Below, piece by piece: positions 1 through 8,748 of a DNA stretch of 64,000 bases. Below the pieces are notes generated by a model. The model did not search any database. It saw nothing but the letters and a program-made list of their open reading frames with translations, and was not told the DNA's origin. Within the stretch, counting starts at the first letter, position 1, and the number at the start of each line of letters is the position of its first letter. The DNA is from CBDFNN01 sp965250215 (GTDB taxonomy: Bacteria; Bacteroidota; Rhodothermia; Rhodothermales; DATKEJ01). The position numbers were made by a program, and so were the translations under genes. The stretch covers positions 310,001-374,000 of the forward strand of contig CBDFNN010000004.1 of assembly GCA_965250215.1 (NCBI GenBank), written 5' to 3'.

Positions 1-1
1 G

Positions 2-610
2 AAGGAAATCGATGCCTTACCCCTTCATCCTGAGCGAGTCGACAACTTCAAGATCTCGAGTCATGAAATTACCTACGATGAGTTTGATGCTTTTGCCAGG
101 CTCCAGAATATAGACTTGCCTTCGGACGAAGATTCCGGTCGAGGACAACGTGCCGTTGTTATGGTTACTTGGGACGAAGCACTAGCTTACTGTTCCTTCT
201 TTGACTATCGCTTGCCAACGGAAAGGGAATGGGAGTATGCGGCAAGAGGAAAAGAGCTGGGCGATATTTATTCAGGAACGACCAATGCCGACTCTCTTTT
301 TTTCTACGCAAGAGTCCAGGAGAATACAGAGGCTCCGTTTTCCTTTTTAATCGGTAGCAAAAGGCCGAACGACTGGGGACTCTTTGACATGTCAGGAAAT
401 GTCTATGAATGGATCGGCGATTTCTATCAAATCTATCCGGACTCAGTCGGGAAAGAAACATGGATTGATTTGGAGGCTAGTTCCATTCGCATGATTCGTG
501 GTGGTAGTTTTCGATCAGAAAAGAATGAAGCCATGACCTTTCAGCGTGCCGGAACCTTGCGGGATGTTCGATCGGAGATGATCGGCTTTCGATGTGCGAA
601 GGATAACTGA
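2..610 (+). CDS. FGE-sulfatase (SUMF1-type) domain protein, 5'-truncated
   Basis: The frame is open from the window edge, so only the last ~202 residues are present and the start lies outside. It shows the C-terminal half of the formylglycine-generating-enzyme/SUMF1 fold: RLPTEREWEYAARG, then WGLFDMSGNVYEW, RGGSF and a terminal GFRCAKD. True sulfatase maturases use a copper-binding cysteine pair; I see no clear second Cys of the FGE type near the end, so this is more likely one of the many Bacteroidota proteins that use the fold for unknown secreted or lipoprotein roles. A Cys-type sulfatase at 32351 needs formylglycine maturation, but 32 kb separates them and no link is shown. The domain call is strong; the function is open. 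Confidence 0.85.
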   Translation, partial: KEIDALPLHPERVDNFKISSHEITYDEFDAFARLQNIDLPSDEDSGRGQRAVVMVTWDEALAYCSFFDYRLPTEREWEYAARGKELGDIYSGTTNADSLFFYARVQENTEAPFSFLIGSKRPNDWGLFDMSGNVYEWIGDFYQIYPDSVGKETWIDLEASSIRMIRGGSFRSEKNEAMTFQRAGTLRDVRSEMIGFRCAKDN

Positions 611-860
611 CGGGTCGTCTCCCATTCGATAACGATCACTGTGCTTTTCTGATTAGACAGCAAAGTCTGATCACACAGCTCTCGCGGTCCAATCCTGATT
701 CCATCAGACTTAAGGCGTGCAAAAATACACGAACGGCTCTCGTTTTGGGGGAATTTTCGTGCGTTATATAATAGCCACCGTTATTCTAACTTCATTACTT
801 TAACATGATGTAAGAATACCATTGGTATATCTCCATTAACAAGCAACATCCTTCCTCATT

Positions 861-3800
861 TTGTCCGGTATAAAAAAATTCAGATCAGCTGTTTCTTGCT
901 TGCTTTCTGTCAAAGTGATTCTCGTCCTCGTCTTGGTCTGTCCTCAACTATCGATAGGTCAGACAATAGTAGAGCAAGTGTTGTGGTCGAAAAATTCTGG
1001 AGAAATCTGGAAGGCCAACAAAACCGGACCTGACCTCGGAACGGTTTGGCGGCAAATCGGCTACAATGCCTCCTCCTGGGAAGATGAAGCGTTCAAATTT
1101 TATGCAACTCATGGCACCGTACCCGCCGGTCGTGGCTATTATTTCAGGAAGGAGTTTGAAATCGTAGATGTCGAGCAAATTCAGTCGATACTTGCCGAAT
1201 ACTATTACGATGATGCGGCTGCTCTCTTCTTAAATGGGCAAGAAGTCTATCGAACCATTCGGAATAATCTTCCTACAGATCCGGAGCTTTCGATTTTCTA
1301 TACACCTCCTCATGGGGGACTTGAGGACTATTATGTGGTCATTCCTGCCGCTTCCAACTCCTGCCAGGAGGGCTGTACAGACACGTCCACAGAAGCCATC
1401 CCGACAAACTTATTAGTAGAAGGCACTAATGTATTCGGAGTTATGGTTTGGGATCGTGGAGGCTCTGATCTGGGAGTGGATTTGGCCGTAACCTTTACAC
1501 GAGATACAGACATTGTTGTAGACAAAGACGTCGTCATTAATGAGTTCATGAGTTCTAATGACAATGGATTGCTTGACGAAGACGGGGACGACTCTGATTG
1601 GATTGAATTGCACAATGTGTCTGCTAGTGCCGTCAATATGGACGGGTGGATAATTCGGGATTTGGGGACAGAATGGACCTTTCCGGCGGTGTCGATCGAT
1701 CCTGACGAGTACGTCGTGATCTTCGCCTCGGACAAAAACAGAACTGATCCGGCGAGCGAACTGCACACCAGCTTTAAGCTTAGCAAGGAAGATGACGAAC
1801 TTACACTGGTTAATCCGGAGGGCTATATCATTGATCAGTATGAGGCTGAGAGCCTTCTCCCACAATTTGCTAACGTCTCCTACGGTCGTGGCAATGACGA
1901 CGACAACTCAAAAGGCTTCCTAAGTTTTTCGACACCGGAAAACACAAACTCAGCCAATGGGACAAACTACCCCCCAGTCCTTCGAAAATTTAGCGATCGC
2001 ATTTTCAACCTCAACGAACCTGTGACGATTTTCCCCTCGGCCTTCGACCCCGATGGATTGCCCGTCAGCTACGAGTTAACACCTCTTCCACCTGGTATGA
2101 TGATCAACGCTAGCACCGGGGAGATTTCTGGAAGTGCTAGTTCAGTTGGAGTTTTCACAAGCGAACTTCGTGTGACCGATGATGACAACTTGGTTGACAC
2201 AGAATCTGTTGATTGGTATGTGATCGATACGCCCCCAGGACCTATTAAATTTGTTCTGAACGAGTACAACGCTGTAGCATCAGACCGCTTTCTTGATGGA
2301 GGGGAAGACCCCGCTTTTGGAGCGGTGCTTGGGAATGGAGGAGACTGGTTTGAATTTGTTGTAGTTGAAGACGATCTCGATTTGCGGGGATGGGCCATCG
2401 AACTGTGGGATCGAGATCATCCAGACGATCTCATGGCAAACACAACGACCCTTGTCTTTAACCAAAGGCAAGAGCTGTCTTCGATTCCCTCTGGCACCAT
2501 AATTACTATAAGCGAAGAAATCCCCGACGATATGGGTTTTTATCCTCCAGGGGATTGGCATTTGAATTTGCAGTCGAACGATTTTGATGCGGGTGGATTT
2601 TTTACGGCTGAAAGCCAAGAAAATTTCAACTCCTCGAGATCGAATCAAGTTGTCATTATCCGAAACGCAAGTGGTGGTCTCGAATCTCCAGCAGTCGGTG
2701 AAACCGATGCATGGGATTTTATAAATGGAGTTAGTGGCTCGGAAGTCTTTAGCAATTGCGCCGTTCCGTCCACGTCCACCCCCGTTGATCCACTCGTTGA
2801 CTTCGATGACAGCAGCGAATTTAGTAGCTTTGGATATCCCAATACCTGTCGTTTCAAAAACGACCCGGTTGATTTGAATGATGATGAAATCATAACTCAA
2901 GATTTCGGTGATATTCGAGACCAGGACGGCGATGGAGAGGTTGATAACTCCGACACAGATACTGACAATGACGGTATTCCGGACGATTCTGAAAGTCAGA
3001 CCGGAACGGATACAGCCATTGCGGGAGTCCTAGTTGCGTCATTCGACGCATTTGAGGCTGCGCAGACTGGGGACTGGGTAGCGGTCTCTAATGCAGAGTA
3101 CCAGGCCTTGGCAGCTGTGCAAGGAGCAGATGGATTTGGAACGTCTGAGGCCAATGCGAAGTCAGGCCCTATCGGCAATTTCGCGGGCAACGCGCTCTAC
3201 ACTTTCGGATTGTCCACCAATCCCTCTGATGCCAATATTCATATGGTGGCATTCTCACGAGGTTCAGGTATAGGCACCTCAGGTAACAACGATATTGTTA
3301 GACTCTCGTCGACCGGAAACAGCAACTACAATCCAGTCGGAAATGCTCTTCCAAGTTCGAGTCCGGAAAGTAACCGTCAATTTTTCGTTTTGAAAGGTGC
3401 CGATGCCACCTTGTATTCAAATCAACAGTATCTGGGTTTTACGACTGATCAAAACAATCCTATTTACTACAATGCATCGGGGACGAATGGTCGCTATTCA
3501 TCTGGATCAACCGCCAACCCCAGGAACAACGACTATGGTTGGTCGCTATCGGGAATAAGTCTTCCCGAGTCAAACGGCGTTGAGAATACCGATGAGGATG
3601 GGGACTTAGTCGACAATCTCTTCGATTTGGATAGCGATAACGATGCCATACCAGATGTCATCGAGGCGGGTTTGACCGATAGCAATCAGGACTTCCAGGT
3701 AGACGATCCTGCAGAAGCGGCCAGTGTGACTAATCCACCGGACACGGATTCGGATGGTATCCCAGATTTTCTTGATCTCGAGAGTGATAATAGCGCTAAC

Positions 3801-5492
3801 GACGGCACGGACTATGATATAGCGAACACAGGTTTTGCCGCCCTCGACACAAACAACGACGGTCGAGTTGATGGGGGCGATCAAGACGGAGGATCTGATA
3901 TCAACAACAACGGAGTAGATGATGCGATCGAAGATCTGATGGACAATTTGTCCAACGACCCCCCGGTAGTTGAAATCACTTCTCCAAGCAACTTGGCCAG
4001 ATTTGATCCAGCTACGCCCTTTTCGGTTACGGTTCAGGTCACCGATCCAGATGTTGGTGACAGCATCGATTCAGTTCGAGTCTCGGTAGGGAGCTACCAT
4101 TTTCCCACCCTGACAACAGGCCCACCATGGACCTTCATGGCGGAGTTACCACCGGGGAAATATGATCTTCATGCTGAAGCTTGGGACAGTCGGGAAAGAG
4201 GTGGTAGTTCCAGTGTGGATCCGAGAGTCACCGTCGCTATCGAGAATGCCTGTGCGCTTGCTTCGGACATCGTCATCAATGAGATAAACTATAATGACGC
4301 CGCTGCCTTCCAGGTCGGCGACTGGGTTGAATTGTACAACCCCTCTCTCGGACCAAGTGATATCGGAGGATGGGTATTGAAGGATGCTGATCAAGGCAGC
4401 TGGTTCATATTTCCTGAGGGCTACGTGATACCTGGAAGAGGATTTGCCGTCGTGGCTCAGGATACGAGCGCCTTCAAGTTGGGCTATCCAAGTCTTTCAA
4501 GCGCCAGAATAGAGCAGATAGAATTTGGATTTGATAATTCCGGTGATCAGATCAATTTGTACGACACAAATGGTTGCCGAGTTGACAAAGTGCAGTATGA
4601 GGATGCCGGACTATGGCCCGCAGAGCCCGACGGTAATGGCCCGACTCTGGAATTGATCGATCCTGCTCTTGATAACCTCAATGCGAGCAATTGGCAAGTA
4701 TCAGCAGACTCTCCAGGTGGTAGCCCCATGGCTGCTAATTCAGGGCAGGTGCCAAGTGATGGACCGGGTCTCATTCTTCAGTTGCAAGTTTATTTGGCGG
4801 GTGCCTTCACGGGATCGGAAATGACAACTGCGCTTGGAGACCAATCGCTGTTGCCCCTGACGCAGCCCTATCCGTATGTCAATAGCGTGCTCGTAGAACA
4901 GAGTTTTCTGAATAGTCATCCAGAAATGGTCGATTGGATTTGGTTAGAACTTCGAACCGGAAGCGCTGCATCGACTGCTGTCTATCGAGCCGCCCACCCC
5001 CTTGCCAAAGACGGGCAAATTCTCGATCCAGAGACGGGTCAGACCACGACCCACATAAAGGGGCTAGCAGAAGGAGACTATTTCATAGTTGTTGGCCATA
5101 GAAACCATCTGTCTGCGATGACGGCCATCGCCATCCAACTTACAGAGAGCAGCAACGCTGTCGTCGATTTGAGCAGCAATATTAACGATGCCTATCAAGT
5201 TGATGGAGCTCCGATGCAGCTTTTGTCAAACGGAAAGTACGGTCTTTTCGCAGGTGACTTGAACGGTGATGGCAAAGTCATCTACACTGGCGGCAATAAT
5301 GATAGAGTTGAAGTGCTCACAACCGCAGGAGGTCCTACGGCATTTGATATTGCATTTGGATATTTGCTCCAAGACGTGAATTTGGATGGCAAAGTCGCTT
5401 ATGCGGGAGGGAATAATGATCGCGTTGTTATTCTCGGGGCCGCAGGCGGACCATCGGCGTTTGATTCCGCGAATTCGCAAGTGCCAGATTAG
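861..5492 (+). CDS. Giant secreted lamin-tail/Ig/thrombospondin-3-repeat protein with novel C-terminal module
   Basis: A 1543-residue protein with a TTG start and an N-terminal signal peptide (hydrophobic run VKVILVLVLVCPQLSIGQ). In order: an N-terminal beta-rich region (~30-215); a lamin-tail domain (~222-325, VVINEFMSSND, DWIELHN); a cadherin-like/putative Ig domain (~370-455); a second lamin-tail-like block (~465-620); calcium-binding thrombospondin type-3 motifs (DQDGDGEVD, DTDNDGIPDD, DTDSDGIPDF) around an unrecognised ~180-residue domain; another Ig-like domain (~1035-1130); and a third lamin-tail domain (~1135-1240, IVINEIN). Residues ~1303-1543 form a module also found at the ends of the genes starting at 55215 and 60212. 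It finishes with two EF-loop-like repeats (DLNGDGKV, DVNLDGKV), each followed by GGNNDRV. No T9SS type-A tail is present. Probably an extracellular or cell-surface structural or adhesive protein; no catalytic motif seen. Confidence 0.85.
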   Translation: MSGIKKFRSAVSCLLSVKVILVLVLVCPQLSIGQTIVEQVLWSKNSGEIWKANKTGPDLGTVWRQIGYNASSWEDEAFKFYATHGTVPAGRGYYFRKEFEIVDVEQIQSILAEYYYDDAAALFLNGQEVYRTIRNNLPTDPELSIFYTPPHGGLEDYYVVIPAASNSCQEGCTDTSTEAIPTNLLVEGTNVFGVMVWDRGGSDLGVDLAVTFTRDTDIVVDKDVVINEFMSSNDNGLLDEDGDDSDWIELHNVSASAVNMDGWIIRDLGTEWTFPAVSIDPDEYVVIFASDKNRTDPASELHTSFKLSKEDDELTLVNPEGYIIDQYEAESLLPQFANVSYGRGNDDDNSKGFLSFSTPENTNSANGTNYPPVLRKFSDRIFNLNEPVTIFPSAFDPDGLPVSYELTPLPPGMMINASTGEISGSASSVGVFTSELRVTDDDNLVDTESVDWYVIDTPPGPIKFVLNEYNAVASDRFLDGGEDPAFGAVLGNGGDWFEFVVVEDDLDLRGWAIELWDRDHPDDLMANTTTLVFNQRQELSSIPSGTIITISEEIPDDMGFYPPGDWHLNLQSNDFDAGGFFTAESQENFNSSRSNQVVIIRNASGGLESPAVGETDAWDFINGVSGSEVFSNCAVPSTSTPVDPLVDFDDSSEFSSFGYPNTCRFKNDPVDLNDDEIITQDFGDIRDQDGDGEVDNSDTDTDNDGIPDDSESQTGTDTAIAGVLVASFDAFEAAQTGDWVAVSNAEYQALAAVQGADGFGTSEANAKSGPIGNFAGNALYTFGLSTNPSDANIHMVAFSRGSGIGTSGNNDIVRLSSTGNSNYNPVGNALPSSSPESNRQFFVLKGADATLYSNQQYLGFTTDQNNPIYYNASGTNGRYSSGSTANPRNNDYGWSLSGISLPESNGVENTDEDGDLVDNLFDLDSDNDAIPDVIEAGLTDSNQDFQVDDPAEAASVTNPPDTDSDGIPDFLDLESDNSANDGTDYDIANTGFAALDTNNDGRVDGGDQDGGSDINNNGVDDAIEDLMDNLSNDPPVVEITSPSNLARFDPATPFSVTVQVTDPDVGDSIDSVRVSVGSYHFPTLTTGPPWTFMAELPPGKYDLHAEAWDSRERGGSSSVDPRVTVAIENACALASDIVINEINYNDAAAFQVGDWVELYNPSLGPSDIGGWVLKDADQGSWFIFPEGYVIPGRGFAVVAQDTSAFKLGYPSLSSARIEQIEFGFDNSGDQINLYDTNGCRVDKVQYEDAGLWPAEPDGNGPTLELIDPALDNLNASNWQVSADSPGGSPMAANSGQVPSDGPGLILQLQVYLAGAFTGSEMTTALGDQSLLPLTQPYPYVNSVLVEQSFLNSHPEMVDWIWLELRTGSAASTAVYRAAHPLAKDGQILDPETGQTTTHIKGLAEGDYFIVVGHRNHLSAMTAIAIQLTESSNAVVDLSSNINDAYQVDGAPMQLLSNGKYGLFAGDLNGDGKVIYTGGNNDRVEVLTTAGGPTAFDIAFGYLLQDVNLDGKVAYAGGNNDRVVILGAAGGPSAFDSANSQVPD

Positions 5493-5500
5493 ATCATAGT

Positions 5501-5521
5501 TTCAAATCTCCGATTTGAAAA
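5501..5521. terminator. Short AT-rich hairpin after the lamin-tail gene
   Basis: A perfect 9-bp stem, TTTCAAATC/GATTTGAAA, with a 3-nt loop starts 9 bp after the stop codon at 5492. It has no strong U-tract and little GC, so termination is only a possibility. Confidence 0.3.
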
Positions 5522-5598
5522 GACAAATGTCTTAGTTCACTTTGGTTTTCATCTAGGACAAATGGGTGGAGCGACACAGAATTCTTGGAGATTCAAAT

Positions 5599-6105
5599 AT
5601 GGAAGCAAAAGGAATGTTTAGATCGATAGACGAACTATTGCACACGCTTCCCCAAATTGGGAAGGTCAGGTGGATTGGACTGAGGACAGAAAGACGAGGT
5701 GCAATAGCCATCGTCGAGGAAGTTGAAGCGACGGTTGAAAATGGACTGCTCGGAGACCGCTATAGTGGAGGTCCTGGGTCGAAAAGGCAAGTGACACTTA
5801 TTCAAGCGGAGCACTTGCCGGCCATCGCGGGTTTGCTACAGGTTGAGGAGCTAGATCCTGTTTTGCTGCGGAGAAATATTGTAGTGAGTGGAGTCAATCT
5901 TCTGGCACTGAAAGACAAGAAGTTCAAAATCGGATCTGCCATTCTCAAGGGGACAGGTCCATGTCAACCGTGCAGCCGGATGGAGCAAAATTTTGGCCCA
6001 GGTGGCTACAACGCCGTTCGCGGACATGGCGGCATTACGGCCAGTGTAGTAGAAGATGGATGGATTCGGCTTGGAGATAAAGTCGAGATGGCCGCCCGTA
6101 GCTAG
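5599..6105 (+). CDS. MOSC domain protein
   Basis: About 168 residues. MOSC domains, related to the molybdenum-cofactor sulfurase C-terminus, are thought to carry or transfer sulfur or to handle Moco-linked substrates. Visible family marks are the N-terminal IVEEVEATVENGLLGDRY, QVTLIQAEHL, the LLRRNIVVSGVNL stretch and, near the end, GPCQPCSRME with the conserved cysteine followed by GHGGITA. The frame extends upstream to a GTG at 5566, but the ATG at 5599 is preferred because a GGAG lies about 9 bp upstream and family members begin close to this point. It stands alone between the lamin-tail gene and the convergent serine hydrolase, so context gives no substrate. It resembles YiiM-like stand-alone MOSC proteins, whose roles vary. 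Confidence 0.85.
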   Translation: MEAKGMFRSIDELLHTLPQIGKVRWIGLRTERRGAIAIVEEVEATVENGLLGDRYSGGPGSKRQVTLIQAEHLPAIAGLLQVEELDPVLLRRNIVVSGVNLLALKDKKFKIGSAILKGTGPCQPCSRMEQNFGPGGYNAVRGHGGITASVVEDGWIRLGDKVEMAARS

Positions 6106-6149
6106 TTATTGCTTTAGGACAGAGGACCGCAAGGACATTGGTTAACTTC

Positions 6150-6185
6150 ATCACGGCCTACGAAATTCCTTCAGTAGACCGTGAT
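6150..6185. terminator. Hairpin between convergent genes
   Basis: ATCACGG(C)CTAC pairs with GTAG(A)CCGTGAT around a ~12-nt loop, with one mismatched base. It sits between the convergent MOSC and serine-hydrolase stop codons and could serve both strands. There is no clear T-run. Confidence 0.4.
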
Positions 6186-6193
6186 CTTCCAAC

Positions 6194-7900
6194 CTAATTT
6201 ATAACGGCCGGCAGTATGTATTTCGTCATCATTCGATCGACCTGGGGATGTGCGTAGGGTCTTCCATATGCCGAAGCCGTGATCACGATCACGAGCGGCA
6301 GATCGGTAAAGACAAAGATCTTATTTCCCCCATTCCCTGTGCATAGAAAGGCCTCATGGCTTTTTCCCTCGATCTCAAAGGTCTGGCGCCAGAAGAGATA
6401 TCCATAGCCTTCGTTTTTTTCAGGGTTTAGGAAGTAGTTAGACAGACTTTCCTTGACCCAAGATTGAGTCAATATTTGGTCGTCACCCCATATTCCACCG
6501 TTCTTATAAAGTTGGCCAAACTTCGCAAAGTCCAGGGCACTCAGGCGTAAACCGCCCGCAGTATTTGCAACTTCCGTGGGTGTGTATTGCCACTGGTAAT
6601 CTGTGATATTCAATGGCTTAAAGAGTTTTGCATCGGTGTAAGCATCCAATCCTCCAGGGACAGCCTTGTGCAAAATGTCACCCAGTACGACGGCACCCGC
6701 TGTGAAGTAATCCCAATTCTTTCCGATTTCCTTTTTCGAATCCATGGGCAGGTCCAAGGCAAACTTTACCCAATCGTCTGTGGGATACATATACTCTTCG
6801 TTGCCGGGAGAATCCATGTCCTCATCCGTGCCATCTATTCCCGAGCTCATTGTTAAAAGAGACTTGATCGTAACCGCGGCTTTTTCTGGCGAGTTATTGT
6901 CGAAGCTGCTAAGGTCATAGAAGTCGGCAAGATTTTGATCCACGCTTTCAAGATGTCCTTCTTGAAGGGCTATACCAGTTATCGTTGAGGCGAAAGTTTT
7001 ACCAACCGATCGTGGATCGTGCAAGGATGATCTGTCTTCTCCATTGAAATACTCTTCGATCAATAGTCTTCCGTCCTTGATGACTACGATCCCATTGATC
7101 TCCTTAAAGTCCTTCTCTGCTATCCCCTTGTTCAGCTCTCGAATTTTTCCTTTGTCAAAGGAAGCATCAGATAAGGCCCATCCACTGTTTGGAGCGATGG
7201 CTTGAACAGCAATCTCATCCTCTGTTGCGGGTATCGGCTTTGGGAGAGAAAGGGTGATATCACCTTCAGCTATTATCTCGCCGACGACAATTTCACCATG
7301 ATCCAAGTAAGGTCGCATCTCGATACGGAAGTTGTGTGGACCATTCTTGAGAGCTGCCTCACCTCCATCGCGCATGAAGAATCTCATCCAAAGGAATCGG
7401 CTCCAGTAGTCTTCTCCCTGATTGCTCGCGAGAGGTGCGTGGAGGATAACTTGTTTACTCTTTTGATCGAACAAACCTGCTCCGAAATTGAGATTCTCCT
7501 GATAGACCTGCTCGTCGTCTACAAAGAAGGTGAATTGGTAGTTGCCACTATTGGCTAGTTCTTGAGCCCTCAAATTCCTGTCCAGTGGATGTAGGTAGTT
7601 AACGAGGGAATTCCCTTGGAATGCCGTCATAGCCAAGTTGGAGCCTTCCTCTAAGAGAAAGGAATCCAGCAGGTCCGACTCGTCCAACTGATCGAGAGGT
7701 AAAAGGCCTTCGGTGAATACGATTTTTCCGAGATGCTTCTCGTGGAGCGGATGGGAGAACTCGTCGGCTTGAACCAGATCTGGGGTATCTTGACAGCCGA
7801 TTAAAAGGCTAGGGACCATAAGCAAAAGAAGGAGGAAGTTTAGTCTGCTTTTGGATTTAGGCAGACTTGTATTGTGGACGAGATTCATGATTATTTTCAT
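6194..7900 (-). CDS. Serine hydrolase lipoprotein, class C beta-lactamase/6-aminohexanoate hydrolase type
   Basis: 568 residues with an N-terminal hydrophobic stretch ending in a lipobox, LLIGC (Cys36), so probably membrane-anchored outside the cytoplasm. Residues ~55-225 form an unassigned N-terminal domain. The C-terminal half is a penicillin-binding-protein-like serine hydrolase: catalytic S298-V-G-K301 in DPRSVGKTFAS, a Tyr at 398 (WDYFTAG) in the second-motif position, and CTGNGGNK in the third-motif region. The pattern is closest to NylB/EstB-like hydrolases rather than a true beta-lactamase, so an ester or amide is the likely substrate; it cannot be narrowed further. The GntR/FCD regulator gene ends 33 bp upstream on the same strand, which suggests co-transcription and control by a small metabolite. 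An alternative start is the internal Met5. Confidence 0.85.
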   Translation of the reverse strand: MKIIMNLVHNTSLPKSKSRLNFLLLLLMVPSLLIGCQDTPDLVQADEFSHPLHEKHLGKIVFTEGLLPLDQLDESDLLDSFLLEEGSNLAMTAFQGNSLVNYLHPLDRNLRAQELANSGNYQFTFFVDDEQVYQENLNFGAGLFDQKSKQVILHAPLASNQGEDYWSRFLWMRFFMRDGGEAALKNGPHNFRIEMRPYLDHGEIVVGEIIAEGDITLSLPKPIPATEDEIAVQAIAPNSGWALSDASFDKGKIRELNKGIAEKDFKEINGIVVIKDGRLLIEEYFNGEDRSSLHDPRSVGKTFASTITGIALQEGHLESVDQNLADFYDLSSFDNNSPEKAAVTIKSLLTMSSGIDGTDEDMDSPGNEEYMYPTDDWVKFALDLPMDSKKEIGKNWDYFTAGAVVLGDILHKAVPGGLDAYTDAKLFKPLNITDYQWQYTPTEVANTAGGLRLSALDFAKFGQLYKNGGIWGDDQILTQSWVKESLSNYFLNPEKNEGYGYLFWRQTFEIEGKSHEAFLCTGNGGNKIFVFTDLPLVIVITASAYGRPYAHPQVDRMMTKYILPAVIN

Positions 7901-7933
7901 TGTTAATAAATTCTGTTTGCGAGAAGCCAGAAG

Positions 7934-8590
7934 CTAGAAGCCAGATTCTGCTTTCTCAATCCTGCTTGAAATGGGCTCGCGAGAGGTCGACATGTTTTGA
8001 AGAAGACCTTTGCAGGCGGCTTCCAGATCGCCCGACTTTAGTGCTTGAATAATGACATCGTGTTCTTTGGCGACCTGCTTGACATTGATCTCAGTATCCA
8101 TATAGAGGATCTCGTATCGACGGGTTTTCCAAATGTGATCATCGATGAGGTCCAGCAATATTTGATTCTGGCAGTGTTGAAGAAGGATTCGATGCCATTG
8201 ATCATCCAGATCAACGATGTGGCTTGCTGCGCCTTTGGAAGATCGAATTTTTTCATTCAGCTTTTCCAAACTCAATATCTGATCCGCGGGCGGAATACCG
8301 GCCATATCCAGAGCGGCGGGATCGAGTAGGAGACGGATTGGGTAGAGCTGATCGATCTCTTCCTGGGATAAGGGCTTGACGAAAAAACCTCGTCGCGGAA
8401 GGACGTATAAATATCTCTTAGCCGCTAGAAAATTCAAGGCCTCACGCAGGGGAGTCCGACTAATGCCTAGTGCTTTGGCGAGCGCTACCTCGTTAATCCT
8501 ACTACCTGCCTCGATTTCGCCATTGATGATGAGATCGCGGACTTGGCTTACGATGTCCTCACTAAGATTTGGCCGATCCATGACGTTCAT
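7934..8590 (-). CDS. GntR-family transcriptional regulator, FadR/FCD subfamily
   Basis: About 218 residues from the chosen ATG at 8590; the next Met at 8581 is equally possible. The frame continues upstream to 8641, but those residues are hydrophobic and would cover the operator. The N-terminal winged helix is typical: LSEDIVSQVRDLIINGEI, then INEVALAKALGISRTPLREA. The C-terminal FCD domain, an all-helical metal and ligand-binding fold, follows (YPIRLLLDPAALDMA, DLDDQWHRILL, EHDVIIQAL with the usual acidic and His residues). It lies between the serine hydrolase, 33 bp downstream, and the divergent carbonic anhydrase. A perfect 19-bp palindrome just upstream of its start is the obvious binding site, so it probably represses itself and perhaps both flanks. 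The ligand, usually a carboxylic acid in this family, is unknown. Confidence 0.9.
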   Translation of the reverse strand: MNVMDRPNLSEDIVSQVRDLIINGEIEAGSRINEVALAKALGISRTPLREALNFLAAKRYLYVLPRRGFFVKPLSQEEIDQLYPIRLLLDPAALDMAGIPPADQILSLEKLNEKIRSSKGAASHIVDLDDQWHRILLQHCQNQILLDLIDDHIWKTRRYEILYMDTEINVKQVAKEHDVIIQALKSGDLEAACKGLLQNMSTSREPISSRIEKAESGF

Positions 8591-8606
8591 ATTATAGTAT
8601 ATGAAA

Positions 8607-8625
8607 ATTGTATACAGTATACAAT
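8607..8625. promoter_or_regulatory. Palindromic operator for the GntR/FCD regulator
   Basis: The 19-bp sequence ATTGTATAC-A-GTATACAAT is a perfect inverted repeat about one central base. FCD-type GntR regulators often bind TTGTATACAA-like sites, and this one lies 17 bp upstream of the regulator start in the divergent intergenic region. It could therefore control both the regulator-hydrolase pair and the carbonic anhydrase gene. Confidence 0.75.
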
Positions 8626-8748
8626 AAAATATCGATATCAAAATATTATATTCAATTTGAAATGAATTCTTGAAATTGATTAGTCATGTCAAGAAATCGG
8701 TGCAAGATTATGCATATCTATGCACAACCAAACCTTCAACAAATAGGA

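Noticed and set aside
2..610. Maturase for the sulfatase at 32351
   Set aside because: The protein is truncated at the window edge, the second active-site Cys is not evident and the genes are 32 kb apart.
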